Shown here piece by piece: positions 18,324 through 27,214 of a DNA stretch of 64,000 nucleotides. Source of the stretch: Thermoanaerobaculia bacterium (lineage in GTDB: Bacteria > Acidobacteriota > Thermoanaerobaculia > Multivoradales > J023); contig JAUIJL010000003.1 of the NCBI GenBank assembly GCA_030431255.1, positions 62,001-126,000 of the forward strand, read 5' to 3'. The position numbers were made by a program, and so were the translations under genes. Every line of letters begins with the position of its first letter. Position 1 is the first letter of the stretch. The notes beneath the pieces were generated by a model. That model was not told the origin of the DNA. It saw nothing but the letters and a program-made list of their open reading frames with translations, and made no database searches.

Positions 18324-21300
18324 ATGCGGCGATTCGAATATCGTGACGACAAGTCGGAAAAGTTTTGGCATATCGATGTCCAGGGAGCCGAATTTACGGT
18401 TTCTTATGGCCGCATCGGCACGAACGGTCAAAGCAAGACAAAAACCTTTTCCGATGCAGACAAGGCCCAAGCCGAGGCTGAGAAGCTGATTCGGCAGAAA
18501 ACCCGCAAAGGTTATGAAGAGGTGGGGCAGGGAAGCGCTCCGACCGAGCCCAGCAGTGCCTCGATGGCGCCGTCGGCCGATCGCGCAGCTCGTGGAAAGG
18601 ACTCCGAGTCGAAAAGCCTCGGGTCGCAGACTCGGCCATCGGCTGAAAGAAGCACTGCGAGGCCCGCACCTCGACCACGGGAGGCCTCTGGAACGAGGTT
18701 CGAGGAGGTCTTCCATTGGACCGCCCGCATGCGCAAGCTGCGATTTGCCCGTCCTGGACAGGTCGAGGGGATACAAAAGCCAAAGTCGCTGAACAAGCTG
18801 TGGGCTGAGATCAGAGGGTGTTTAGCCGACCGAGCGGAGGCTCTCGAGGGGAAGGATGTGTTCGCCGATCCCCATCTACAAGCCGCCGTGGATGAGGCTT
18901 TTGCCCGATCCCGGCAGATTGAGCCGCCGGAAGGTCCGGCTTCATTGCAAGTCGAAGCCGCGACGATGATCTTGATGGACTTCTTGCACTACGGGGGTGA
19001 ATTCATCTCCACACCTCGCTGGCCGGTGGTGGACTTCTGGCTCGCTCTTGGAGGTTTTCGTACGGCCTTGAGCGCTACGATCGCCACAGAAGAAGCCAGA
19101 GTCCAGATCAAGATTCCCGGCATCGCTGAAGACTACTTGGCTTCACGAAAGCTTGAGCACGGGTACCTCGGCGCTTGGCTCCGCCTGCGAGAACGTCTCG
19201 CCATGGCCGAGGATTCGGTCCGGCTTCAGGCTCGCGAAATTGCGGCGGAGCTGCGGCAGGAAGCGAGCCCAGAGGTGCGTATCGGCCTCGCCTTCGCTTT
19301 TCCCGACATTCCAGAGTGGGCGGAAGAAGAGTGGCGACCCGAGCTGAGCCCGATTCATGCCGCCATCTTGGCGTGCTCCACGGCCAACGCCGAGCTCGTA
19401 TGCTCTTTTGGCCCCACTATTACCGAACACTGGCTGGTCGGGTTCCACAGGCATGAGCGGTTTTCTTCCGACCTTTCGATCTTGGAGGCCAACGGGCCAG
19501 AGGTCCTGCCGGTCGCCGTGATGAGAATGCGAGCCCTTGGAGAGGACAGCGAGTATGCAGTGGGATTGGCGAAGGTCCTGGCTCGTGTCCGTCATCCCGT
19601 GGCGATCACCGCCCTTCTCGAGCACTCCGGTGCCCCGAAGATCGCCGATATCCTGTCCGAGGCGTTAGATCGTTACCCCGAAGAGGCCTTGTCCATCTTG
19701 GTCGGGCAACTGGACGGAGAAAGCGGTCGTTCCGATGCCGCTCGCCGGTGGCTCACCACCTTGCTCGCTCGCCACGCCGATCACCTGGGTCCGGCCATCG
19801 AGTCCTTGTCCGATGGCGAGCGGAAGCTTGTGAACGAGGTTCTCGATGCGGTGAGCACTGTTCCTGAGGCTCCGGCGGACGCTCTACCGGAGATCTTGGT
19901 CCGCCCACCGTGGCTCGGGCAATCGTCCGGGCTCCAAATCCCTTTCGTTGAGGATCTGTCCCTGCCCGACTTTGAAGACTCCATGCAATGGCGTACCGGA
20001 GAGCGGGTTGAGTGGTCTTGTGGTGGTGCTGTCGAAGCCAACCCAGACACCTATCATAATGCGAGATTCGAGCTGCCTATCTCTCCGTCTCAGCTTCAGG
20101 ACATGACTCCAGACGAGGCCCGAGACGTCATCCGTCGCACCGCGGAAAAGATCGAGGCGGACCATTGGCTCTCCATAGAGATATTGTTGTCTTGGCCTCG
20201 GCACCTCATTTCAATGTTTCTCCAGCACTACCCTCCCGGGGTGTTCGGGAGCGAAGACACGCCTTGTTACCAAAAGCTGGCGGCGGACTTCGGATTGGAG
20301 GCCTTACCCGGCCTCGTAGCGTCGGCGATGAGCAGCCCCGCACGGGTCCTGCCGTCCCTGGGTCCCTATCAAAGCCTGCGCCCAGCCGTGGCCGTTGCGA
20401 CCGCCCTCAGTCGAAAGCCGGTCCGAGCGTCCGCTCGCGCTTGGATCGAGCGTCAGCCCTTGGCCGCCGCCGTGGGTTTGCTTCATGTGGCGATGGCCCA
20501 CGCGGATGAAAAGACCCGTCACTTCGCCGCCGAAGGAGCTAGGCTCGCCCTTCGCCATACGGAGCTGCAAACCGTGATCGATGCCGGGGACGTCAGTTGG
20601 AAGCAGGCCGTCGAAGGCTTCGTGGCGGTAGATCCGCGGTTTCAACATCCCGAAGCGCTACCGGAGCTTCCTTTCTTCTGGCGGCCGGAGCATTTCACTC
20701 GACCGCAGCTGAAGGACGGCTCGGGCGCTCTGCCGTCGAGCACCCTCCAGCACTTGGGCCACATGCTCGCCTTCTCCCCGCCCGATCTGCCTTATCCCGG
20801 CTTGGTCGACACGCTCGAGGCCTGCGACCGGGATTCGCTGGCGGGCTTTGCTTGGGATCTCTTCGAGGCATGGAAAAACGCCGGCATGCCGGCCAAAGAG
20901 AATTGGGTGTTCACGGCCCTCTCGGTGTTCGGCAACGACGAGACCGCCAGAAGGCTCACACCACTTCTGAAAATCTGGCCGGGCGAGGGCGGTCATCAAC
21001 GAGCGGTGATCGGTCTCGATGTGCTCTCTCTCATCGGTAGCGATGTGGCTCTGATGCACCTCAACGGAATTGCTCAGAAAGTTAAGTTCCAGGGCCTCCG
21101 TCAAAGAGCCCGGGAAAAGATCGCGGAAATCGCGGCTCGCCGCGGGCTGAGCCAGGAAGAGCTGGCGGATCGCTTGGTGCCGGATTTGGGTCTCGACGCC
21201 GGCGGCACCCTGGAGCTCAGCTTTGGGTCGCGCTCCTTTCGGGTGGGTTTCGACGAGCAGCTCAAACCCTTCGTGCGCGGAGATGACGGCAAGCAGAGGG

Positions 21301-22127
21301 CGAATCTGCCGAAACCGCGAAAGGACGACGATCCCGAATCCGCCAAGGCCGCCTCAGCCCGATACAAAGCGCTCAAAAAAGACGTGCGCGCGTTGGCCGG
21401 TCTCGAGCTGATCCGCCTCGAAAGGGCGATGTGCGGGCAACGCCGTTGGCGGCTCGAGGACTTCAAGCAGTTCCTGGTCGAGCACCCTTTGCTGGGTCAC
21501 TTGGTGCGGCGTCTCGTCTGGGGTCGCTACGACGCTGAGGGTGAGCTCTTGGATGCCTTCCGGGTCGCGGAGGACGGCTCCTTCGCCGACGCCGGCGATG
21601 AGGAGCTGGTGCTGTCGGAAGGAACCCTGATCGGCATCGCTCATCCCGTGGAGTTGGGCGCCGAACGGCTGGCCGCCTTCGGCGAGATCCTGGCGGATTA
21701 CGAGATCCTCCAGCCTTTTCCCCAGCTTGAGCGCAAGGTCTCCCAGCTGACCGCCGAAGAGCGACAGGCCATGGTGCTCACCCGATGGAAAGGGCAAGAC
21801 GTGCCGTTCGGTCGGGTGCTGAAATTGGAAAAACTGGGCTGGATTCGAGGAGCTCCCCAAGATGGGGGCTATTGTTATTGGTACGAACGCCCGGTCAACG
21901 AGCAGATGAGGCTTTATCTCTACATCGAGCCCGGAATCCGCATCGGCGATGTAGATGCTTGGGAAGAGCAAACCGTGTACGTGGTTGAAATCGACCGCCC
22001 CGAATATGTTCCGACGGGAATCAACGACAGCAACCAATCCGACTCGGGCATCCCTTTCTCCGCGCTCGACGACATCACCATCAGCGAAATGCTTCGCGAG
22101 CTCGAGGTGCTGTCTGAAACCCCTTAG
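18324..22127 (+). CDS. WGR and DUF4132 domain protein, copy 2 (YehI-like paralog)
   Basis: A 1267-aa paralog of the gene at 7562. Residues 1-70 are a WGR domain with triad YGR (28-30), followed by a low-complexity linker, a helical middle, and DUF4132 at about 1015-1200. The two copies share long identical stretches at the C-terminal end (for example FDEQLKPFV, NLPKPRKDDDPE, FLVEHPLL, HLVRRLVWG) but differ much more in the middle, which points to a duplication followed by divergence of the variable part. The ATG at 18324 (GGGAG upstream) aligns with copy 1 and is preferred to GTG 18303. It is separated from the SWIM gene by 111 bp with a stem-loop, so it may have its own promoter. It is convergent with the next gene, only 6 bp away. 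Confidence 0.84.
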   Translation: MRRFEYRDDKSEKFWHIDVQGAEFTVSYGRIGTNGQSKTKTFSDADKAQAEAEKLIRQKTRKGYEEVGQGSAPTEPSSASMAPSADRAARGKDSESKSLGSQTRPSAERSTARPAPRPREASGTRFEEVFHWTARMRKLRFARPGQVEGIQKPKSLNKLWAEIRGCLADRAEALEGKDVFADPHLQAAVDEAFARSRQIEPPEGPASLQVEAATMILMDFLHYGGEFISTPRWPVVDFWLALGGFRTALSATIATEEARVQIKIPGIAEDYLASRKLEHGYLGAWLRLRERLAMAEDSVRLQAREIAAELRQEASPEVRIGLAFAFPDIPEWAEEEWRPELSPIHAAILACSTANAELVCSFGPTITEHWLVGFHRHERFSSDLSILEANGPEVLPVAVMRMRALGEDSEYAVGLAKVLARVRHPVAITALLEHSGAPKIADILSEALDRYPEEALSILVGQLDGESGRSDAARRWLTTLLARHADHLGPAIESLSDGERKLVNEVLDAVSTVPEAPADALPEILVRPPWLGQSSGLQIPFVEDLSLPDFEDSMQWRTGERVEWSCGGAVEANPDTYHNARFELPISPSQLQDMTPDEARDVIRRTAEKIEADHWLSIEILLSWPRHLISMFLQHYPPGVFGSEDTPCYQKLAADFGLEALPGLVASAMSSPARVLPSLGPYQSLRPAVAVATALSRKPVRASARAWIERQPLAAAVGLLHVAMAHADEKTRHFAAEGARLALRHTELQTVIDAGDVSWKQAVEGFVAVDPRFQHPEALPELPFFWRPEHFTRPQLKDGSGALPSSTLQHLGHMLAFSPPDLPYPGLVDTLEACDRDSLAGFAWDLFEAWKNAGMPAKENWVFTALSVFGNDETARRLTPLLKIWPGEGGHQRAVIGLDVLSLIGSDVALMHLNGIAQKVKFQGLRQRAREKIAEIAARRGLSQEELADRLVPDLGLDAGGTLELSFGSRSFRVGFDEQLKPFVRGDDGKQRANLPKPRKDDDPESAKAASARYKALKKDVRALAGLELIRLERAMCGQRRWRLEDFKQFLVEHPLLGHLVRRLVWGRYDAEGELLDAFRVAEDGSFADAGDEELVLSEGTLIGIAHPVELGAERLAAFGEILADYEILQPFPQLERKVSQLTAEERQAMVLTRWKGQDVPFGRVLKLEKLGWIRGAPQDGGYCYWYERPVNEQMRLYLYIEPGIRIGDVDAWEEQTVYVVEIDRPEYVPTGINDSNQSDSGIPFSALDDITISEMLRELEVLSETP

Positions 22128-22133
22128 AGATCC

Positions 22134-23954
22134 TTATGGACATTGCCCGCGTTCCGCCAGCTCGACCCGGTAGACCCTGCCGTCGATGCCCGACATGGAG
22201 TCCGAGAGCTCGTTGCCCGTGAACGAGACCGTGCCGCCATCGCCGTGGATTACCGACACAGAGCAGATCGGATCGTCGAAAGGCACGGTGAAACGGACGT
22301 TTTGGTCGTAGGAGCTGGTGACGATCAGGTAGGCCACGGAGTCGATACGGTGGGAGCTGCCGTTGACGGCGGGGTAGTCGGGCATGGCGAAGGTCGCGTC
22401 GGCGCCGGGGATCGGGTGGTCGATCAGGTAGTCGGTGCCGGGGATGACGGTCAGGGTCTCGGCACCGAGGTGGCTAAAGAGCACCGGCTCGGTGCGTTTG
22501 CCGCCGACCATGTAGGGGCGCATAGTGTGCTTCAGCAGCCGGAGGCCGATTTTATATTCGTCCCACACGGTCAGCACTTGCTCGGGGGTGGGGTCGAGGT
22601 CGCAAACGGTGTTGAGAACGCCCGCGTCTTGGGCGGCGAGGGCTTGGACCACGAAGTTGTAGTTGTAGATGAACACTCCTTGGCCGCGATGGAGGCCCGA
22701 CCAAAAATCGTGGCGGGCTTCGGCAGCGCTGGGATTCGACTCAGCGAGGCTGCAGAGATTCATGTCGGGTAGGTGAAAGGCCAGGTGTTTGGGCGGATGC
22801 TGGCCGTTGCCGATATAGGTCTGGCGCACGTTTTCCGCGGTTTCGAGCTGAGCATCCATGCGATGGATCGACGCGATCCGGCTGGTATGACCCAACGTTC
22901 CCATCAGCAGGTTCAAATAGCTGCCGCGCATCAAATGGGTTTGCAGCGGCATCAAACCGCCTTGGGCGTCGGTGGCGAAGTCTTGGGGCAGCGGGTAGTA
23001 GTCGGTGAGGCCCGCGACCTGGCAGGCCGGCCCCACCCCCAAATTGCAATTGGCCATGGGATCCGTCCACTTCGGCAGGAAGGAAACGGGCGACGGTGGG
23101 GAGTGCACGACATTCAACGATCCGACCGCGTCGGCCACGCCGGGCACCGAGAGCACGGTCCAAGCCAGGCTCTCGGGCATGCGGTTGTGGGCGGTGTAGG
23201 CCACCAGCGGCAAATGGGAGAGAGGTGAGGCGTCCATGGCCAAACGCAGCAGACGTTGGCCGCCGTATTTGCCCGAGGTCGCCCAATGGCGCACCTCTTC
23301 GATGCCGTAGATGCCCCACAACACCCCGCCGGGATCGGCGGTGTCGACGGCTTGCAAGAAATTGGGCAGCTTGGCGGCCCAATAATCCAGATACTCCGGG
23401 GTGATTTGGTCCTGGGTGTAGGGCACTTGAATGCAAGCGGCGTCGACCATCGGATCATTGCAGCCGGGTACCACCGCTGGATTTACGAAGAGGTTTTGTT
23501 GCGGTCCCACCACCAGACCATCGCCGGCGAAGAGGGGATCGCCGCCCTGGGCGTTGACCGACGCGAAAAAACCGGGCGTGACGGTGGCATGAATGCCGTG
23601 GGCAGCGGCGGCGTCGATCAAGGGCTCGGCTTGTAGGGCGTAGCGAAAAGATTCGAGGTCTGCTTCCACGGGCAAGACCCCGTTGACCGGCTCGACGGGA
23701 GCGAAAGTGGAGTAGTAGGAAACGATGTCCACCAGATGCGCCACGTCTGGCACGTCCACGGGCCGAACGTTGATCATCATTAAAGGAAATTGCTGCCAGG
23801 TATTGGATTTGATCTTCACCCACGGTTGCTCTGCGGGCTGATCGGCCCTGAGGGGCTCGACCGCCGAGCTGCCCAGAAGCGTCCAGGCTGCTACGCCCAG
23901 GATGGCGACGCTTTTCCGAATGGCAAGGGTTTGGGCTCGTGATGTTCTATACAT
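22134..23954 (-). CDS. Secreted protein of unknown function
   Basis: A 606-aa protein with an N-terminal signal sequence (MYRTSRAQTLAIRKSVAILG, hydrophobic core, then a likely cleavage near residue 35). I recognise no domain. The mature part is rich in aromatic residues and His. The middle has the alternating strand/helix feel of a TIM-barrel glycosidase-like fold (WGIYGIEEVRHW, FWSGLHRGQGVFIYNYN), and the last 90 residues look like a small beta-sandwich. That resemblance is impression only. The ATG at 23954 has AAAGG about 10 nt upstream; a longer form starting at 23999 would put 15 residues before the signal sequence. The gene stands alone, convergent with WGR-DUF4132 copy 2 and divergent from the RAYT. 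Confidence 0.6.
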   Translation of the reverse strand: MYRTSRAQTLAIRKSVAILGVAAWTLLGSSAVEPLRADQPAEQPWVKIKSNTWQQFPLMMINVRPVDVPDVAHLVDIVSYYSTFAPVEPVNGVLPVEADLESFRYALQAEPLIDAAAAHGIHATVTPGFFASVNAQGGDPLFAGDGLVVGPQQNLFVNPAVVPGCNDPMVDAACIQVPYTQDQITPEYLDYWAAKLPNFLQAVDTADPGGVLWGIYGIEEVRHWATSGKYGGQRLLRLAMDASPLSHLPLVAYTAHNRMPESLAWTVLSVPGVADAVGSLNVVHSPPSPVSFLPKWTDPMANCNLGVGPACQVAGLTDYYPLPQDFATDAQGGLMPLQTHLMRGSYLNLLMGTLGHTSRIASIHRMDAQLETAENVRQTYIGNGQHPPKHLAFHLPDMNLCSLAESNPSAAEARHDFWSGLHRGQGVFIYNYNFVVQALAAQDAGVLNTVCDLDPTPEQVLTVWDEYKIGLRLLKHTMRPYMVGGKRTEPVLFSHLGAETLTVIPGTDYLIDHPIPGADATFAMPDYPAVNGSSHRIDSVAYLIVTSSYDQNVRFTVPFDDPICSVSVIHGDGGTVSFTGNELSDSMSGIDGRVYRVELAERGQCP

Positions 23955-24003
23955 GATGCTGTTGCCTTTCGCGTTGAATTCAAAAAGAGCAGGGCTCACC
24001 GCA

Positions 24004-24050
24004 CTTCAATTTAAGAGCGCAGAAAAGCATCGCCCTCCATCAGAATGGTG
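24004..24050 (+). repeat. Left copy of the direct repeat flanking the RAYT gene
   Basis: This 47-bp segment matches the segment at 25337-25383 at about 35 of 47 positions without gaps. The best core is AAGAGCGCA followed by GCCCTCC. The two copies lie on either side of the RAYT transposase gene in the same orientation. Confidence 0.55.
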
Positions 24051-24090
24051 CTCGCGAAGACTCCGCCGCCCTAAACCGCGGGAGGTGTAT

Positions 24091-24110
24091 TGGGCCAAAT
24101 TTTCGCCCAG
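24091..24110. repeat. Small imperfect hairpin upstream of the RAYT gene
   Basis: TGGGC and GCCCA separated by about 9 bases form a short stem about 40 bp before the transposase start. RAYTs act on small palindromes next to their own gene, so this is a candidate REP-like site; the stem is short and may be chance. Confidence 0.25.
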
Positions 24111-24149
24111 GCGCAGAATTGGCGTCAGTTTTTCCGTCTAGGAATTGAT

Positions 24150-25100
24150 ATGACGAGACAACTGCGCCTATTCAGCCGCCCTCGGCAGGTCACCGCCGAG
24201 ATCACCCAAGTCACCTTTCAATTTCGATCGCTGCTCAAACCCGATCGGAGCCTCAATCTGAAGATCGTCGGAGCCTTGGCAAGAGCCAAAGAGCTCTACC
24301 CCATCGATCTGCACTCCTTCGTGTTTTTGAGCACACACCTGCACCTCCAGGCGACTTTTTCCGACGCTGAACGCATGTCCGACTTCATGCGTCATTTCAG
24401 TCAGAAGGTGTCGAAAGAGGTGGGCTTGGCCCACGATTGGGACGACTCCGTCTTTCCCAAGCGGTACCACCATGTGGAGCTGTCTCAGGAGCCGGAGGTG
24501 GAGCTCGCCCGTCTGCGATACGTCACCAGCAACTCATGCAAAGAATCGCTCGTGATGTCGCCGCTCGATTGGCCGGGGGTGTCGTCGGCGGAAGCGCTGA
24601 TCACCGGGGAGCCCATGAAAGGCGAGTGGGTGGATCGAACGGCCTACCACCACGCCCGAAATCGTGGAGAGGATGTGTCGGAGGCGGATTTCACCGAAGA
24701 GCTTGAGCTGCATCTGACGCCCTTGCCGTCGCAGGCGCATCTGTCGGCCCGCGATTATCGGCAGCTGGTGCTCGAGATGGTCCGGGAGATCGAGGCGGAG
24801 ACGCTTCAGCGTCATCGAGAGAACAAGACCGCGCCCTTGGGGGTGGAAGCGATCCTGAGCCGTCATCCTCACTATCGTCCCGGAGAGAAACCGAGCTCGC
24901 CGCGTCCTTGGTTCCACGCGATCGGTCGCGAGGTGCGGGAAGCGATGCGAACCGCGTTGATTTGGATCGTAGCGGCCTATCGGGAGGCGTCGGAGCGGTA
25001 CCGGGCGGGTGAATTTGACGTCGAGTTTCCGGAGGGCACGTTCCCGCCGGCCCGTCCATTCGCAAACCCTTGGCACGAGGTTCCTCTAGTGCCTGGATAA
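24150..25100 (+). CDS. REP-associated tyrosine transposase (RAYT, Y1/HUH family)
   Basis: A 316-aa Y1 transposase-like protein. The HUH metal motif is His63-Leu-His65 (FLSTHLHLQ), and the catalytic tyrosine is very probably Tyr124 in RLRYVTSNSCKESL. After that comes PLDWPGVSS, equivalent to the RAYT consensus (YxxxNPVRAGLV, then a W-x-SS element). RAYTs are single-strand endonucleases that cleave REP palindromes and normally do not mobilise a full insertion sequence. The ATG at 24150 (AGGA upstream, and where homology should begin) is preferred to a TTG at 24090. A 130-residue C-terminal extension, Arg/Glu-rich, lies beyond the core. The gene is flanked by 47-bp direct repeats, and its last codons lie inside a perfect 46-bp tandem duplication. 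Confidence 0.85.
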   Translation: MTRQLRLFSRPRQVTAEITQVTFQFRSLLKPDRSLNLKIVGALARAKELYPIDLHSFVFLSTHLHLQATFSDAERMSDFMRHFSQKVSKEVGLAHDWDDSVFPKRYHHVELSQEPEVELARLRYVTSNSCKESLVMSPLDWPGVSSAEALITGEPMKGEWVDRTAYHHARNRGEDVSEADFTEELELHLTPLPSQAHLSARDYRQLVLEMVREIEAETLQRHRENKTAPLGVEAILSRHPHYRPGEKPSSPRPWFHAIGREVREAMRTALIWIVAAYREASERYRAGEFDVEFPEGTFPPARPFANPWHEVPLVPG

Positions 25101-25146
25101 TCCATTCGCAAACCCTTGGCACGAGGTTCCTCTAGTGCCTGGATAA
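25055..25146 (+). repeat. Perfect 46-bp tandem duplication with a hairpin at the RAYT 3' end
   Basis: Two identical 46-bp units, 25055-25100 and 25101-25146, lie head to tail. The first contains the last codons and stop of the RAYT gene. Each unit holds an imperfect palindrome: GGCAC-GAGG on the left pairs with CCTC-(TA)-GTGCC on the right, a stem of about 8-9 bp with a 2-nt bulge. That is the form of REP sites recognised by RAYTs, so the duplication is a plausible substrate or product of this enzyme. Confidence 0.7.
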
Positions 25147-25413
25147 TCTGGACATTCGTCGCTCGCCGGTTGCCTTACAGGGTCGGTAGGTCGTCGGCTC
25201 AGGTCCTCCCGGACTTGGGGTAGGGGGAGCTTTTTCTGAAATCGATGGTTTGGGCGGGAAGTGCTCGGAAGATGGCCACCGAGGACAAGCTCAAATGCTA
25301 TTCCCTAAGAATCACCTGCCACCTCCTTCCAGCCCCCTTCAGTCCAAGAGCGCAAAAAGGCGATGCCCTCCCTCAAAACGGCGACCTCGCCGCGCTGAAT
25401 GGCGGGCTACGGA
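25101..25413. other. Intergenic region between RAYT and multicopper oxidase genes
   Basis: 313 bases without a credible gene. It holds the second 46-bp tandem unit (25101-25146), a small hairpin GTCC-(TCCC)-GGAC near 25203-25214, and the right-hand 47-bp direct repeat. Both flanking genes end here, so terminators are expected, but no hairpin with a T-run is evident. Confidence 0.5.
25337..25383 (+). repeat. Right copy of the direct repeat flanking the RAYT gene
   Basis: Partner of 24004-24050 in the same orientation, about 35 of 47 positions identical. Together they bracket a segment of about 1.35 kb that holds only the RAYT gene and its palindromes. Confidence 0.55.
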
Positions 25414-27204
25414 TCAGGGAGAGGTGGAGGACCAAGCCGAGAGGTCTCCCGTCTCGAAGCGGTCGGCGAAGAGATCCGTGACCTGGAAGAAGGTCATCAT
25501 GCCGAGGGCCGCATGCTCGAGGATGTGGCAGTGGGCGAGCCAGCCGCCCGAGCGCGTCTCGGTAGGGGTGAGGCCGTCGGCGGCGACCTGATCCTCGCGT
25601 CCGGTATCGTCGAATCGCACGGCGAATCGGGTCAAGCTGAAGCTTTGGCCGGGCACGGTGCCGGGGCGGCGCTTCAAGAGAAACGTATCCTTATCTTCGA
25701 GATGGGTCGCCGTTTCAACGTAGTTGAGCTCCGGGTTGCCCGGGTCCGACATATCGACGAATTCCGTGTCGATGTGTTGAAACGACCAGCCGTGGGTGTG
25801 GAAGTTGTGATGGCTTCCGGTGAGGTTCTTCACTTCCCAGATATAGGTGCGGCCCGCGCCGACCGTGTAGACATCCGAGACGTCGAGGGTTCCGAACGGT
25901 TTGCCGATAGCCTGAATAAACGCTTTCACCTCCCCGGTATCCCAATTCGGGATGGTGTGGCCGAGGGTCAAGCGTAGGGACGGGGCGCCGGTGGTGTCGA
26001 TCCCTTGCAAGGCTCGCAGGCTCTTCGGCGGCTCGAAGCTCTCTTGCTGCGAGTCGCCGAAAAGATCGACGTAGCCGAAAATGACCGGCGACCTGCTGCC
26101 GTCCGGCACGTTGTGCGCCAAGGTCACGGTGCCGTCGTCGTTGAAGTCGATGCTGTGACGTCCCCGCTGGGTATCGTGCCACTCGAAATGAAGCTCACTG
26201 CTGCCTTCCCGGGGGATCGGGAAGAGCAGCACGTCGGCGCGCTCACCCGGCGTCATCAACAGACCGGTGGTGGGATCCGGATCCGAAGGGTGCCTGCCCA
26301 GGGAGCCGATCGCGCTCGCCGCCGGCTCGACGAGGATCGGCGCCTCGATCAAACCTTGGTCGCCGCCGATGCGCCAGAACGGGTGATCCGGGATCGACAT
26401 GCGCATGAAACGCGAGCTCGCCGCGTTCAGCACCCGCACACGGTGCGGCACCCGCTGCTCCATGCGCAGGGTCGGCTCGATTTTGCCGTTCAGCAGGGGG
26501 AAATTGCCTTCGCGGCCGTTGAGCTGCTCCATCGCCACGAGCTCCCGCGGGCCGACGAAGGGCTCGCGAATGGTGCCGTCGGGCTCGAGCAAGACATCGT
26601 CCAACACGACCAGATGCTCCCGCTCCGGCAAGCCCAGAGCCTCGTCCTCCAGAGGGTCCCGGACCACCAACAGACCGTGTAATCCCCGCTCGACCGCGAC
26701 GTGGGTTCGCACGTGGGGGTGATACCAAAAGGTGCCGGCCTGGAGGAGCGGAATCTCGTAGCGAAACGTGCCTCCCGGCGGCACCGTCAGCTGGGCGATG
26801 TGGCTGCCGTCCATATTCGCCGGCGTTTCCACGCCGTGCCAATGAATGGTGGTCGGCTCGGACAGCCCGTTGCAGAGATGCACCACCAGGAGATCCCCGA
26901 CCTCGGCTTCAATCGTCGGGCCGGGAATGAAACCGTTGTACGTCCACACCGCGACCTCGGCGCCGAGGCCGAAATCCCACATGGACTCACGGGCGGTGAG
27001 ATACACCTCGACGACATCGTCGGCCGGATTCGTATCCTCGGCGATCGCGGGATGGATCGAGCCGTCGAAGCTCGGCGGCTCAGCAACGCTGCCCGGATCA
27101 CAGGTGGAGCCTTGGAATGGCTCCGCCTCGAGAATGGACCCCGACGCCCAGCCAAGGGCAGCGAGCACGACGGCCACGAGGGCGCTCGAAGGACTGTTTT
27201 TCAT
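25414..27204 (-). CDS. Secreted multicopper oxidase
   Basis: A 596-aa laccase/bilirubin-oxidase/CotA-type multicopper oxidase. It has a signal sequence (about residues 8-26) and all four copper motifs: HWHG (121-124), WYHPH (160-164), HNFHTHG (466-472) and HCHILEHAALGMM (558-570, type-1 copper with axial Met). The enzyme would couple one-electron oxidation of a substrate to reduction of O2 to water outside the cytoplasm. The last 15 residues, DRFETGDLSAWSSTS, resemble the C-terminal tag of the neighbouring propeller protein. It lies 10 bp downstream of that gene and is surely co-transcribed with it. The substrate (phenolics, metal ions or others) cannot be told; there is no Met-rich loop typical of CueO. 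Confidence 0.93.
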   Translation of the reverse strand: MKNSPSSALVAVVLAALGWASGSILEAEPFQGSTCDPGSVAEPPSFDGSIHPAIAEDTNPADDVVEVYLTARESMWDFGLGAEVAVWTYNGFIPGPTIEAEVGDLLVVHLCNGLSEPTTIHWHGVETPANMDGSHIAQLTVPPGGTFRYEIPLLQAGTFWYHPHVRTHVAVERGLHGLLVVRDPLEDEALGLPEREHLVVLDDVLLEPDGTIREPFVGPRELVAMEQLNGREGNFPLLNGKIEPTLRMEQRVPHRVRVLNAASSRFMRMSIPDHPFWRIGGDQGLIEAPILVEPAASAIGSLGRHPSDPDPTTGLLMTPGERADVLLFPIPREGSSELHFEWHDTQRGRHSIDFNDDGTVTLAHNVPDGSRSPVIFGYVDLFGDSQQESFEPPKSLRALQGIDTTGAPSLRLTLGHTIPNWDTGEVKAFIQAIGKPFGTLDVSDVYTVGAGRTYIWEVKNLTGSHHNFHTHGWSFQHIDTEFVDMSDPGNPELNYVETATHLEDKDTFLLKRRPGTVPGQSFSLTRFAVRFDDTGREDQVAADGLTPTETRSGGWLAHCHILEHAALGMMTFFQVTDLFADRFETGDLSAWSSTSP

Positions 27205-27214
27205 CGCACCGTCC

